DNA of 49,703 bases from Psilocybe azurescens (lineage: Eukaryota; Basidiomycota; Agaricomycetes; Agaricales; Agrocybaceae): NCBI GenBank assembly GCA_023853785.1, contig JAJIRX010000035.1, positions 1 to 49,703 on the forward strand, written 5' to 3'. Below are positions 10,780 to 23,455 of the stretch, piece after piece; the first letter of the stretch is position 1, and each line of letters opens with the position of its first letter. The notes beneath the pieces were generated by a model. The model had not been told where the DNA came from. It saw only the letters and a list, made by a program, of their open reading frames with translations, and made no database searches. The position numbers were made by a program, and so were the translations under genes.

Positions 10780-13700
10780 TTAGGAAGAGAGATTGGATGA
10801 AAGTGTTTGAGCGACATCTTTGGCATCCTGGTTGCCGCCAAATGTCACGCGATCTTCCTGGAGGAACATTGGCAGAGTGGGCAGAGGCTCCGAGCGAGAC
10901 TCGCTCTGCGTCAAAGCCTCGTCAAAGTAAGAACTGAGAATAGACATGTGTTTGGGGGTAACGTATTCGTCCTTGGGCGGGGTAGGGAAATCTGATAGGC
11001 CCGACATCCTCGAGATGGTCGATGCGGTCATGTAGCTGCTGCGAGTAGCTTCCGTTGGGGGCATAAGAGAGGAGAGTATGCGTCCAGAAGAGCCTGCTGT
11101 GTCAATTTCTTGCCGCTGCACTTCATCGTCATGCACAAATGCCATCTGGCCATCGAAAGAAATATGATGGTTTGAGACAGCAGGGGGTGTTGCGACCGAT
11201 TCCACCACGCCCATACGAAATCTTGCTAAATGATCGGGGGAAAAAAGAGAATCAGCTGTGATAGGCAAACAAAAAAACTTCATCCTTACCAGTCGGATCG
11301 TCGTCATCCTCGGTGTTCTCGATGAACGACGAAGCTCGTGAATCAGACTGAACATCTTCTGGAAGAGCCCCGATGCGCGAAAGGCGTGGATAGGGTCATT
11401 GCTCTCATTGGGCGGCGATCCCGAGACACCCAGCTCTTCAAACACAAATTGCAGACTTCCATCAGTCGGTTGTCTGGCCATCCTGCTCGGTCTCTGCGAC
11501 GATGGCGGTGATTGAGAGTATTGACTGTTAGATCGTTCTCTTTCATGAGATAGCATCTCGAACTCTTCACTCAGTTTGCGAGCTAGGCTGGTCAAGCTGC
11601 TGCCGGTACGACGGTTGGGCATGTTCATATCCCAGGGTATTGATCCACGATTAGGTGGAGAGGGTGTTTCTGGTAACGCCGCCTCGTTAGGAGTTCGGCT
11701 CACACCCGGACCAGACGGCCTGTAGAAGAGGTCCTGGAAGTTCTCAAGATCGTTAGGGCTGCCTAGGGGCTGAGGTAAAGTACGTGGCGAAGATGTTGCC
11801 GATGTATTGCCAGAGGAAGCCGATTGCGTGCGATCGAACGAGGGGATGCGGAGGATCTGCATGTCTCCCTCTTCTCCGGTTTGCGACATTTCAAATTGGA
11901 CGCCGTTTCGACGACTGATGGGGTTGAGTTCCGCCAAATGATCGTCTTCCTCCTCCTTGGTCCAGGTGGGTTGCGATATCTGCATATGTGGCGGCTGCTG
12001 GTGCTGTTGCTTCGGCGAGAGGTCGCGACTCTTACCGCTAGCAAGTGTTCCTTTATCATCGCCTGCGCTTGCAAATATTCCTTTAACATCGCTTGCACGG
12101 AAGCGAGCAGCATTCACCAGTGTCTCTCCCACTCCAATAGTATCGTTGATGTTGATTGTCTGACGATCGGGAGTGTGGGGTAAGCGACTGCCATGGTCTG
12201 GAGAAAACGGCGAGTATTGCAGATCGTGGGGAAGAATCTCTCGAACGACGCCAGGAGACAACTGCGCCCACATCTTCGATCCATGAGGAGTATTGTCCTC
12301 TGATTGGAACTGCCCAACAAGCCCACTGGCATCGAGATAGCTGTCCCTCTGAGCGTATGGGTGGAGAACCATGTGTGGCGGCAGCTTGTGCCTCGCGATG
12401 ATCTCCGAGATGGGAGGAACCTTGATTCCCATGTTGATGGACGGATGTGGCCCAGCGAAGTCAGTATGTCGAGGAGGATGGTCCGCAGATGAACTGCCGG
12501 CACTAGCAGTATGACTGAAGGACAAGCCGCCTTGAGCGTACGGGTGGCTTGGCATGTATTCGGACTCTTCTTCAGGAGGCGTACCGAGCGCGATCCCCAC
12601 TTTCGAATCAGAAATGCCAGAATGAGCGGGCGATGGCGTGTTGCGCAGCGCTAGGTCCTGATAAGGTTGCGTGGGCTGACCGCGATCTATAGGCAATAGA
12701 GCAGGGTCTGCAAGCCGGATCACTTTCGTCTCGTTCCTCGTTAACGCCCCTTCCAGATCCGATCCTTTATTGTTGCCATTAAGAACGTTCAGAGATGAGG
12801 CGCTATCGAATCCGCAGATAACGGTCGACTTGGCCATTTTCATTGCAGATTTCCCCAGGAATCATTGCGGGAGTGGCTTCGCGAATGAGCCTTCGATGAT
12901 TTAGTGAGCGTCTTGACTAATGAGTTGGTATGGGAATATGATTTTCCTGACAATGTGGTCGTAGCATTACTTTCACTGAAGCTCGTAATGAACCCAGCCG
13001 GCGTGATGATTGGCGTAAGATCTTGAGTGCCCAAGCACGCCCGAGCTGCAATATACTCCATACTGGATTGATGCGCGTGCTTCCCTTGCCGGCCTTTCTG
13101 CGTCAACGACTTTGCTCTAGACCGCGACATGCTTCGCGCACGTTTGTTGCCAAACGAATGCGTAGCTTGACGTTGCCATTCGCGCCTTTGACTCTCCAGA
13201 AGCTCGCCTTCACGTAGAACGCTAAAAACAAACAAAGTTAAGATGAGAAAAATACCAAAAAGGAAAGTTCAAAGTAATAGACGTACTGCGCCAATGATGG
13301 AACGGGTAACAACGCCAGATCGTCCTGGGCAAAACTCTTTGGCCTGGGAGGCCGCGAAGATTGCGCTCCAGTGCGCGAGCTCTGCGGATCCCGCTGCAAT
13401 TTAGATGGATACGCATGCTGAATGTCCTCCGGCTTCCTGTGCCCCTTGTGCAGATCCACCATCGAACGTGAATGGGCGAGCACACGAGATGCTATCCCAG
13501 GCTCTCGCTTTGTCTGTTGCTGCTGCTGCGATTCCAAGTCGTCCTCGCCGGTCGGTGTTAACGGGGGCTCACGATCCTCCCGCTGCTTTCTTTGACTTTG
13601 ATAGGCCCCTCCACCGGCTCCTGCTTGATTCTCAGCCTGGGTCGGGGAAACAGCAGCGCATCACACCACGTCTCTGCAGACAGCCACCGATCCATACCTC

Positions 13701-14976
13701 GCCGGAACTGGAACGTCGGCGAGTCGTTGTTGGGTATAGTCGTCGTCTTGCCAAACACTAACGTCTGCGTGCGGAAATCGGGTGTTGAAGTGGAGTTTTT
13801 CAGAGATTTGGTTGCAGCAGCAGCCCGCGGGGAGAGAGTGGTGTAAACGCCGTTAGAGTTGCTTGGACCGGCGTGGGGTTGAGGTGTCGTAAACGTCAAC
13901 CGCGGCGGGTTGGCTAAACTTTGAGCAGGCATTAGGCGTGGGGCGGGTGTGGGTGGCGCCGTGTGGGGTTCAGTTATCTCGGTTCGAGGGAAAGCGTAAG
14001 CATAAGGGTGCGTAGAGGTGGTCGAGGTTGAATGTTGCTGTGATGGGGTATCGGTTTCTCTCTGTTGTGAACCGGGAGAGCTGTGTGAGGCCCCTGAAGA
14101 GCTCGGCGACCGTGATTGGTATGGGTGGCTTAGATTAACGTCGCTTGGCCTTAAGAGCGTCTCGTAGTACGAATTATAATAATCCTCTTCATCTGTCACT
14201 ATCAAACTCGTTTGGTCAGCCTGATGACGTCTGGGCCTCCCCGTGGTGGAGGTGGTGGCATCAGATGGTCGTCGAGAATGCGACGAGGAGCTGTCGCGCT
14301 GCACTGGTGGTGGGGAATCTATTCTGCCATAGGGTCCTTCTGGCATCAGTTTCAGCAACCGTGTCGAAGACTTACGGCCAACGGCGGAAAGATTGGGAGA
14401 CGGCGCTGCTTTGCGACCGGAGGCACCGAAGCTGAAAATACTCGCGAGGCTGATCCGGTTCGTGTCCTTTGCCTGGCGGACGTGGGGTACGGGAGATTCA
14501 CCAACACCGCCCATACCAGCATCAAGATTAATATAGGATGGCACGGGAGGCGGATTCCCTGATACCGTCGACCGTCGGTTCATGGTAAGACTCGCGCGGT
14601 TGGGGTCCATTGCGCCAGATGAGGTGGTGCGCCCTGAGATGAGAGAGAACGTGCGATCCCTGCTCCGCCCTTTGCGTTCCTCCTCCGCAGGCCGGTCGCT
14701 GCTGCTGCGAGCGTTGAAGTCATTATGCCCGCCATACCGCAGGTGGAGCTCTCTATCGGCCAACATGCTCTCATCCTCTTCGTAATCATCCAGTGGAAAC
14801 CCCCAGCTATCTGTGGCCCTCTGTCTCCTTGGCTGCTCCTTAGGGGCTTCGTATGGACCATTGTAGGGGATGTACCAGTCTTCGTCATTACTTGTCGCTT
14901 TCTTATCACGACTGCGTGATGATAGGCCACGGGTGAACATGGCGAACGGTTGACTTGAAGCCGTCTGGGCAGACAT
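10780..14976 (-). CDS. Large Ser/Pro-rich, probably disordered fungal protein of unknown function
   Basis: I do not recognise a named domain. The start at 14976 (MSAQTASSQPFAMFTRG) is preferred over an upstream in-frame ATG at 15078, whose extra residues are hydrophobic and Phe-rich. Exons run 14976 to about 13570, then about 13275-13550, 12850-13220 and 10780-12850 with an internal intron at about 11228-11290. The product is roughly 1,300-1,350 residues, rich in Ser, Pro, Arg and polyQ/His patches, with phospho-site-like RSxS motifs (SHSRNDSWGK). Two frame slips are evident: a site at 12850-12856, and a C4 run at 11368-11371, after which the sensible frame reads EDVQSDSRASSFIENTEDDDD. A third discontinuity near 13545-13581 can be a 47-nt GT-AG intron or an indel. 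It is convergent with SMC1, 280 bp away. It could be a signalling or scaffold protein, but nothing seen proves this. Confidence 0.72.
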
Positions 14977-15210
14977 GAAGGAAAAGGGGTTCTCGAGGAG
15001 GAAAAACCACTCCTTCCAGATAGTCTCGAGGAAGCAACAGAATGGTAAATAAAAAAATAGGGAGAAAAGGGGTATCAAGGTGGGCTCTAGAAAATAGGAA
15101 CTGTTTCAGAAAAAAAAAGGCGGGTTATCCGTCATTTGATTAGTATTGTTGTTATGAGATATATTTTGATTGTTTGCTCACCTTAAAGCCTCTCTTTACG
15201 TCTCTAAGCG

Positions 15211-15423
15211 CTACAAAAGATTAAGAGGCTCTTCACGGCCCTTGGTCTTGAGTACACTGATGACAGAAAGGAAGAGGAAATGGATCTTACATACGAGGTA
15301 TTGGTCGATTGGTCTTTTAAGATCCAGGCACAAGCTCCCATAACGGGAAAGGATCATCGGAATATCCCGTTCAGTTGTTTTCAGTGGGAAGCAACGGCTG
15401 ATGGTAGCTGACCCGCTCGGCAT
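15211..15423 (-). CDS. Small hypothetical protein (doubtful)
   Basis: An ATG frame of 70 codons begins MPSGSATISRCFPLKT. A strong donor (GTATGT) follows codon 43, and an acceptor 85 nt downstream would give a 47-residue product ending soon after. No family is recognised. Codon pattern and the placed splice sites make it slightly better than random. Confidence 0.25.
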   Translation of the reverse strand: MPSGSATISRCFPLKTTERDIPMILSRYGSLCLDLKRPIDQYLVCKIHFLFLSVISVLKTKGREEPLNLL

Positions 15424-18400
15424 TAGGCCGTATCGGAGGCCAAATAGCAGGTACTTAATTAAGTTTGAGACGAAAAAACAAAGAATGTGACTGTGCGGGG
15501 CAACAATTGTGTGGCTCAGTGATATCTATACTATCCCTTATCTGTTGTTCGTTTTGATCATTTGTTCGCTTTGTGATTGCTTATCAATAATTTTCATTGA
15601 AAATATAGAACTCCGCCATATGCCGACGAGAAGCCGGTACGTGTGCCACATGCATTGAATTTCCGTTCAATCGGCTCACCATTTCGGACAGCCCGCATAG
15701 CCTTCTGGAGTCAGTTCTCATATTCTGGGTCATTTAAGGATTGGTATTGGCGACGAGCGGCGAGGGGGCATTCTGTAAGACAGATAAGAGTAACAGCCCC
15801 CAACAGGTTGCTCGCGACACGACCGCGTCTGAATTCCCATAATAGGCGCCGCCGATATGCCCTTTTTGATGGCTGTGATGGGGTTGATGGCTGTTGATGG
15901 GAGGTTTTTTCCTCACCCTTCGGTTTCTCTTAATGTACTCCGCTTTTTTGAAATAAATTTCATATTCATTGATAATAACCCTATAAAAGTATATAAACCA
16001 AATTTTGAGGCAAGGAGAGGAGGGGAAGGATGTCAAAACGAACATGTGGTCAAACCGAACAACGGGTAAGGGATAGTAGTATCACAGCACCACACAACCG
16101 TTGCCCCAAGAGTGCCACATTGTACCCACCCGTTGTTTGGGACTTCGCCACGGAAGATGATGTGACATCCTACTTAGGAATGAGTGAAAAATTTATATTC
16201 GACGGGAAACAAGCGGAAAAGGCATCCGAGACCTCCGTAGACCGGGATCCATACGGAGGACGGGTGTTGTTGTTGAGGGAGAGTCGTGGGAAGGTTATTG
16301 TGCCTGGATCTTATAAGACCAATCGACATATGCCTCTCTTACATACATACTACTTGATTGACAGAACATCATCAAGGCACTCGCACAAATTCTCACGTAG
16401 CCCTGTCTTTTGAGATCGCCCCAGTTCCGAATTACATATGCCACGTGCAATGAGATACCACGAGGCCTGGAACGAGGCTCACACCACAAAAAAGTGAATA
16501 GGAAGTTCTTGAGAAGCCTTCTAGTCTTGTTTTCGATCATGACGCGAGATCACGGATAACAAGGTCTTTCTTATCATTTTTCTAGTTTTTGGGTTTTCTC
16601 TACGATGTATACTCAGGACTTGGCTAAAATTGCTGTGCACCGCCTCTTCGCCATCTGAGTTCAAAGGGGCTTTAACCTTCCGTAGATTTTGATTATCACC
16701 CTTTCAAGATGTGGAACGATGACAGCGTAGGAGTAAGCGGTGTTTCCTTACGCTGATAGCGCAGCGTGGGCCTGGTGCGCCTATCAATAGAACACCCCCG
16801 ACAAGTATAGCACAAATAGGTCCTTTGGTCAGCAATGTTCCCGCCCAGAGAAAATCCCGGCACATGTACAGAAAATGTCACCCCACATGACGCTGTATTG
16901 AACATCGGAAAGTTTTAAAGAGCGAGAAGTAAACAAGGGATCGGTTTGGGGGATTAAGGTATATGAGGTATTCTATTTTTGTTAGTTAATCGCCACTGAA
17001 AACGCATCAGACCAAGGAGATGTTTTATATTGTATTCATATGTTGCCAACGCCTCACTTGGCCAAATTGTTGACATAAGTGCCGGAGTGTGTTCAATAAA
17101 CCTAGACAGTTGCCTGGCATATCAATGCTCATCTTGGGTATGCAAGGGATGACTGCTACTCTTGGACTATCAAGGCAGCTCGACAGATCGGCAGCGACCT
17201 GAATCATTTAATTGGGTGAACTATGGCGCAATGGCAGTCGTTCTCATGCACATTGCACACAGTGGGGAGAGAACCATTCATTGAAGATATTGGAAAGACA
17301 GGCGTAATAAGATCATCAAGTTGTGCAAGAATTTATACGTCGTAGTGACGTCGCCGTCAGTAAAGTAACATGGAAAAGGACATTTGCGCTGATGGACTGT
17401 CGAAGGCCGCCGTTTCCCTTTTAGCTTTCCATATGTAGTAGCTAGTATCCGAGGATCAACCGTCGTGTTCTTTTTCTAGAACAAGATTACATACTTGGAG
17501 CAAGCCTTAACCATAGACTTGAATCCATCACCATCAAATGATGCAGTTGTTTGTTGGCTATAGATAAGTAAGGCCAAAAGTTCCCGAGAAATTCAAAAGT
17601 CCTTAACTTTGCAATCGAAAGGACCAGACCTTTTATCTATAAATGCTTCTGCAGATATCGACATGACATCAAAGCCGTCGAGATGAGTGCTACACGCTCC
17701 TACAGCTCGAAACCGGTCATCTTAGCCTGGGGTGCACGAATATAGCTGAGAACCTGGGGTAGGCGATAGGTGATCTGCCGAATGTCGCAGCGTAAGATGT
17801 GCCAATTCACTGGTCCATCGTATGCATAACAGATAGTCGCGGAGAGTCAACTTTCACGTAGAATCGGCTAGCAAGATTACACTCCAAGCTGTTGTCTCCT
17901 TTCAGTGGGACGACTTCACATACGCATGGGAGACTGGGACCTAGAAAGAAAACTCTGCGCAAGATGTTGTTGAAGGCAGTAGCCCCTGTCTATATATTAG
18001 GTTGTCGGATGCAGCTTTCAGCAGATGCCTAAGGAGAGAAATATCAAGTAGAGACGCGTGATGTCAAGTTGAGGTGTTGGACCCGATACACACATTCATT
18101 ACAAAGCACAAGCTTTGAATTTGAGCTTTGATTCGTTAGGAACAATGGCGAGAACAGCGACGAGAGAAAATGATCCGAGGAGTACAGTCGAACGAGCAAA
18201 GAGTTCAAACGTTCAGCGTTCAACGTTCAGCGTCCATACCCAACGTTCAGTTCAAGTTCAAGTCGGTTACAACGAAGGTTGGTTTTCCGGTGGACTGAGG
18301 TGGCTTCGGCGAATGTCGGACATCCAAAATTTCGATCGCCGTCATTCAGTGTTTCGAGCAAACTTTCTTTTGTGCTTTGCACCTTTGCACGGACTCGACA

Positions 18401-19328
18401 TTCGTTCAATTTGCTCGCGTACCGAACTTTCAACCTCCAATTTCGGAATTCCCTGAACATTGACAACTTTCGAATTACGACACACCTACTTCTCATGTGA
18501 TAACAGGCCACAGAACGGTCCACGAATGTCATAATTCAGCGTCAAGAAAAGCGACAATGGGATGAGGACCTGCTTCAAGGGGGAGACCAATCACGCAAGG
18601 AGATATGAATCCTCATCGGAAGCTCATCAGAGCTTAGAGACCCAATCTGAGTTCATCGATAAAGTTCAAGAATCTCATTCTTTCGTGGATGACACCCTTT
18701 TTAATCTCTGGTCCGACAGGATGGAATAAGCGAATGTGAGTCACTTAAAAGTCAATTATCCGGATGCCATGTTCTTTTGTTGATTACCTCCCAGTATTTT
18801 TCTGCTCTGCTGCGTGATGCATGCCTATGCTTGTTTGATTCGTGACGTGAAGGAACGATCAGTCTTTACGCGGAAGTTAACAATGTGTGTCATGACATAT
18901 CGTCCTCGTCCTCTTGACGCTTACGATTATTAGTCAAAAGCTTGGTATAATCTTTCACGAGCAATTCCTAATACGTCAGGCAGTCACTTCTGCGGCAGGA
19001 TGAGAAGTGCGAAACTAGTGATTAATTTCATGCCCCACGATCGTCTTTTTGGGCTTATACGCGCTCGTATTCTGAACATGATAAAAATATTCCACAGTTG
19101 GTCAGAGGTTCTGTTAGTCTGTCGTTTCTTCATCAGCGTCTTACAGCTAATGCTAGGTACAACCTCTCAGAGAACCCTGCTATATGCAGTACAAGCATTT
19201 GGTTCACGAATAACAGCCTATTTGCTGTCCACGACGAGTTGTAAATCGACTCAATCAATTCTTTATCTAGTACTAATTACACCATGAGGTGATAGTGATT
19301 GCTGGTCCAGCAACTTGAAAATACAACA
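15424..19328. other. Long gene-poor stretch
   Basis: I see no recognisable gene. The longest frames (for example 16030-16413 + and 18115-18456 +) lack family resemblance and sensible splice structure. The stretch contains a short direct repeat of a CGTTCA-type word near 18209-18250 and otherwise nothing I can interpret. Confidence 0.55.
18209..18250. repeat. Short imperfect repeats of a CGTTCAgcg/CGTTCAac word
   Basis: Four occurrences of CGTTCA lie within about 42 bp, three of them 9-10 bp apart, followed by repeats of GTTCAA. It is a local low-complexity expansion with no evident function. Confidence 0.6.
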
Positions 19329-19587
19329 ATGGCATCACATCGAGCAGTCTCCTTGCTCGTATATTCCCTGGCTCCTAGTCTCTCTCTCAGCCTCATACCT
19401 TCCCTCAAAGATCCGCTGCGAACAGCTCACGCATACAGGAAATTGTGAATCCCCCTAAGAAGATCTGGACAGGAGCAAGCTGCAGTAATATGCTAACACC
19501 TACCTAGAACGGTACGCAAACGTCCGGGAGGGTCTTGAATGGCCGTGGAAAACCTACCCTCAACAAGGATGGGAGGTCGACTTCTAA
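19329..19587 (+). CDS. Possible small gene, frame interrupted
   Basis: The region opens with an ATG and a hydrophobic, signal-like stretch (MASHRAVSLLVYSLAPSLSL) that continues to TAHAYRKL. After about 70 nt a second segment reads RYANVREGLEWPWKTYPQQ and ends at TAA (585-587 of this block). The second segment looks strongly protein-coding (Trp, Pro and Gln pattern). A direct frame between the two needs an intron I cannot place cleanly, or a one-base correction near 19447. It sits on the same strand 330 bp upstream of the P450. The family is not recognised, so treat it as a candidate. Confidence 0.35.
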
Positions 19588-19915
19588 AAGGTTTGCGCTA
19601 TAATTACATCTAATATCCAAAGCCGATGACACTCTGGCATTACACACACTGGATTCCCCGGGCAACTGCGCCGGGAAATTCTGACATTCCTCATTCCCGT
19701 GCTCAACTTATGGTCTCATTGAAGATGTCTTCTCATGAGAATGGATGCTGCACAGGGTCAGCACACAACCTATGCTCACGACTCTGTCTTGGTAGTTGTA
19801 AATGACAAAATTGACCGAGGCACAAAGTTCCGGAACTATCATGAGATCATACGATGCGCTCGTCCCTATAAGTATGGGAGCTTTATAGAGCGTTATCTGT
19901 ATCCCATCGACCTCC

Positions 19916-21857
19916 ATGGCTGCAGCTTCAGCCAGCTTCAGTCCCCTCGCTCAATTTCTGATTAAACCGTCTGCGTGGTCTAGTGATGTGCGAGTCTCGG
20001 CTTCCATAGCTGCTCTCTCTATCGTTCTCTTCTCTGTATTGTTATTCCGCCCTAGCTACGACGGAAAGGTGTATGATCTGGGAGGAATACCTATCCTCTC
20101 CGTGTGGGCATTTTTTACCAGACGTTACGATTTCATCAGGGAGCAATTCAAGAACAGTAATGGGAAGACGTTCCGTTTCAGGGTACTCCAGGTGTGTCTA
20201 GCGTTCTATTTTCTGTGACTTCCGCTCACAATATCTTTGCATCAGCATCGAGTCATCGCAGTCGCGGGAGAACAATCTCGCAAAGTCTTTTCAACGAACC
20301 GGGTCTCCCACGTGAATGAAGGCTACAAAAATCCTGATGGGCGGTGCTCCTGATATCACAGATGCGAATGTTACTGCTGAAAATATTGACGAGGGCTTTA
20401 TAAAACGACTCCCTATCGTTGATCAGGAAGGACAGAATTACCGATAGTGAGTACCTCCTCTCCACTATGCATCTACTAATCAAACGCTAAAATACTAGCA
20501 TTGCCTATCCTTCTCGATGACATGCATCTTCGAATGACGGAATGGGGAACTGAAGGAAAAATAAACCCGTTCAAGGAAGTTTACGATGTAAGCAGGTTCA
20601 TCTCGGAGTGCATGATTCGGGTATATTGCTGAGCTCCCCTCTACGCCGGGTATCAGCTTGTCTTTCAAATGACAATCAGAATGGCAACCTGTAGGGAACT
20701 AGCTGAGGATAGGAAGGCGATGAACGATCTGGCGAAGCATTACTGGACCCTCGAGAAAAGTGCAACACCAGTATCGCTCCTCCTTCCCTGGTTCCCAGGT
20801 CCCTCCAAGCGAGCTAAAGAAAGGTCAACAGTCGCCCTTTATAATCTATTCAACTCTTTTGTAGAGCTTCGTCGCAATGCCACCGTCCCTTCCACCGACC
20901 CAATTGATCTATTGGTCGCCCAAGGAGACTCTAACGAGACTATCATTGGGGTAAAAATGCATTTAAATCACAGATCTGCTTGAGGTTCTCATTCTTACTA
21001 TGATAGACTATCATGGGAATTATCTTCGCAGGTGTAATTAACACTGGGGTTAACTGTGGGTGACTTTATTCGTTGTATACAGTCATTTCTGATGGTACTT
21101 GACGCGTAAAGCTTGCTGGACCCTACTCTTCTTGGGTTCGAGTCCAATGTGGAAGAAGAAAGTCGTCGATGAACTAAAGTCTTTGGTTGAAAACCATACA
21201 AACACAGTCTCGTCCGAGCCCCTTCATAAGCGCCTGGCAACTATCCCCCTAGGTGCATGGGAAGATGAGCTTCCTACTTTGGATCTTGTTATTCGCGAAA
21301 CGCTTAGAATCACCACGACCGGTTCCGTTCTCAGGAGAAATATGCACAAAAACGTGACTGTTGAGGGAGTTACCGTCAAACGGGGAGAATTCATGACGTA
21401 TCAACTTGGTGATGCTCATTTGAACCCAGAAATTTACAAAAACCCTTTGGAGTTCGATCCATCTAGATTCCTCGAAGGCAGAGAAGAAGATCGCAAGGAA
21501 ACATTTGCCTACATAGGATGGGGTGTTGGTAAGTATCTATAATATCTTCCCATATTCAACTTGTTGACTTCTATTTCCTCGAACACTCTCAGGTCGTCAT
21601 CCTTGCGCCGGAATGAAGGTGGCGAAGCTGGAAATCAAGCTTATCTTAGCGCTGATACTCGTTGGATACGAGTACGATCTAGTTGACAGCTCTGGAATGT
21701 ACCCGAAGGCACTTCCAACTCCCAACAGAAATGATATCCAACAGGTCGGTGTCTTTCTACTAATCAATGAGAAGAGTAATGACCTAAACTTTCTGTGATA
21801 CAGGCACGTCCTTTGGGAGAGCCCTGCTTCATGAAATTCAGAAAGGTTACTGAGTGA
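19916..21857 (+). CDS. Cytochrome P450 monooxygenase, exon 2 with several frame breaks
   Basis: This haem-thiolate oxygenase is membrane-anchored at its N-terminus (hydrophobic segment at about residues 26-46). Eight exons fit: 19916-20191, 20246-20446, 20499-20587, 20657-20950, 21007-21055, 21112-21528, 21593-21744 and 21804-21857. Seen: I-helix-like FAGVINTG (about 21022-21045), K-helix E-T-L-R (21297-21308) and the haem loop GWGVGRHPCAG, where Cys is the axial ligand, split by intron 6. The C-terminus is RPLGEPCFMKF, typical of one fungal P450 group. Exon 2 carries four single-base discrepancies in homopolymers (T 20288-20291 short; C 20307-20309, A 20327-20331 and C 20411-20413 long). Correcting all four makes the CDS 1530 nt (509 aa). 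The rest is intact. The substrate cannot be inferred. Either a badly read exon or a young pseudogene explains the breaks. Confidence 0.85.
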
Positions 21858-22817
21858 AGATGTCATGTGGTCCGAACAAGAGCATTGTTTTCGATAATTC
21901 CATTGGACACGTAATGTTAACACTTAGTCGAGCTGCTTTGGAGTGCTCCTGATATTCAATTTATGTCTTACGCATTTAATTATGCCTATTCCGACCTTCA
22001 GCGTTGAACTCTTGAATGGGTTATGATCACGTTGGAGTAGGCCTATCTAGCCTACCCCAGAAGCTCGTGTCTAGAAAAGCGCGGAATGCTCGTCGAGCAG
22101 CCACGCAGTATAGCGTTGCGGGCAAGGTGCGTTGTTGTTCTGAACTACGAAAGCCCACTGGTACATAAACCGTGGACAGCCGCTGATCAGAAGTATCTAA
22201 TCTAATCCATGCTAGGACAGCTCGGCCCAGGTGGGCCAGAGCTTACTATTACAACGTGCATTTCAATGTTATTCGAACTTCCTACATAATATAGTACTTG
22301 GAGGTCTTCAACGTCATTAAAATTTCCTTTCAGAGGGGCTGTTTTGTGCAAGTGACCAACCTAGTCAACATGTCCGAAGCGGAAGAGCATCTATGGCTGC
22401 ACACATTCCCGTGCTCGGAGAATGGATATTCTTCATCCAGGGATGCACTACAGAACAAAATGAACATGACCACAAATGAGGGTTGGGCCCCGCTCGCCCC
22501 GTCTCAACGGTGATGGAAATAGTGATACGTATCCTCTGCGCGTCCACATGTTCTTTTAAAAAGTTCTTGGCAAGCTATTTTGATTTTCGTACCTGCATTC
22601 TCCAAACTCATGCCACCTTCCAAGACAGGTCCTCGTCAAGCTGGCACCCGGAGATGCAGTGGGATGTGCAGATAATGTCGTTAAGTTTGTATGTGATTCT
22701 GATGTACAGCTGTCCTACGTCTTGTTGCAATGGACGGGGGTACTTATTTTGCTGACGGAGCAATATCTAAAAGGACCTGACTTTTCAGACGGAAAGTGCC
22801 GACGCTTCAGAGTCTTG

Positions 22818-22830
22818 CATAAAAGGCTGG
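22818..22830 (+). promoter_or_regulatory. TATA box of Cys-rich gene copy 1
   Basis: CATAAAAGGCTGG lies about 75 bp before the ATG at 22895. The same word at the same distance precedes copy 2, so it is conserved between the duplicates. Confidence 0.7.
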
Positions 22831-22894
22831 TCTCAGGCTTTCCTTTGGGCAATCTTAATTGCATAAAAATCCCCTCACACACTTACACTCTGTC

Positions 22895-23326
22895 ATGTTT
22901 AAATTGTTCAGCCTTACCGTGCTCTTGTTATGCTGGTTTCCGGCTCGGCTGTGATGGCTATTCCAGGGGGCGGCCCCGGAGCTCAGTGTATGTTCCCGTA
23001 GTTCTTCAATATCATTGCAAGTCCTCATGTTTCTCCACTACCCTTCTCTTCAGGTGCTAGTGATTCTGTAAGTACAAACTATAGACATTGTACAAAAATT
23101 AACTTTTAACTTGATTTCTTCCATAGGATTGTACCAAATAGTCCCTCCGGCTGGGCGCTTCTTTTCTAACATTCTGTGCTTGTCAGGCAACTATGGTCTC
23201 CAATGCTGTCGAGCGATCCCGTTTCCAAAGTAAAAACTAGTCCATCGTACAAGATTTTACACCAGTTAGCTAATACTGTATTGATCTTTTAGATGTGTTC
23301 GCCTTCCTCCTGGTGCTGTTTGTTGA
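22895..23326 (+). CDS. Small secreted six-cysteine protein, copy 1 (frame break in signal peptide)
   Basis: Paralogue of the gene at 24534-24968. Five exons: 22895-22987, 23054-23067 (14 nt), 23127-23130 (4 nt), 23187-23229 and 23293-23326. The mature part has C-x5-C-x5-CC-x7-C-x8-C (core ..CC then RAIPFPK, end LPPGAVC). The cysteine order C-C-CC-C-C is that of knottin or cystine-knot miniproteins, but the fold is only inferred. In the signal peptide, exon 1 is 93 nt against 91 in copy 2. From the first ATG the frame is off by one until about 22926, then matches VMLVSGSAVMAIPGGGPGAQ. Either a base is missing near 22925, or the gene starts at an internal ATG, or this copy is inactive. It is not a hydrophobin, which would need eight cysteines. 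Confidence 0.72.
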
Positions 23327-23442
23327 ACAGCATAATTGCTATCGGAAGGGTACTGTGTAAGTGATCTCTATAGACAATGAAGCTACTGGAATAAGCCTAC
23401 AGATCTCCTTTTCCTGTAGGAATTTCAATACCGGTATAGCTT

Positions 23443-23455
23443 GTTAGTAAAGAAT
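23443..23455 (+). terminator. Conserved 3' end motif, copy 1
   Basis: GTTAGTAAAGAAT occurs 117 bp after the stop codon here and at the equivalent place after copy 2 (25080-25092). It may serve as a polyadenylation-region element. Confidence 0.4.

Noticed and set aside
13535..13581. Frame change near 13579-13581 counted as another homopolymer indel
   Set aside because: A 47-nt intron with a GTGAGC donor, TTAAC branch-like word and CAG acceptor explains it in phase, so it is left out of the indel list.
16030..16413. 127-codon plus-strand frame as a gene
   Set aside because: No similarity recognised, no introns where neighbours have many, and an irregular composition.
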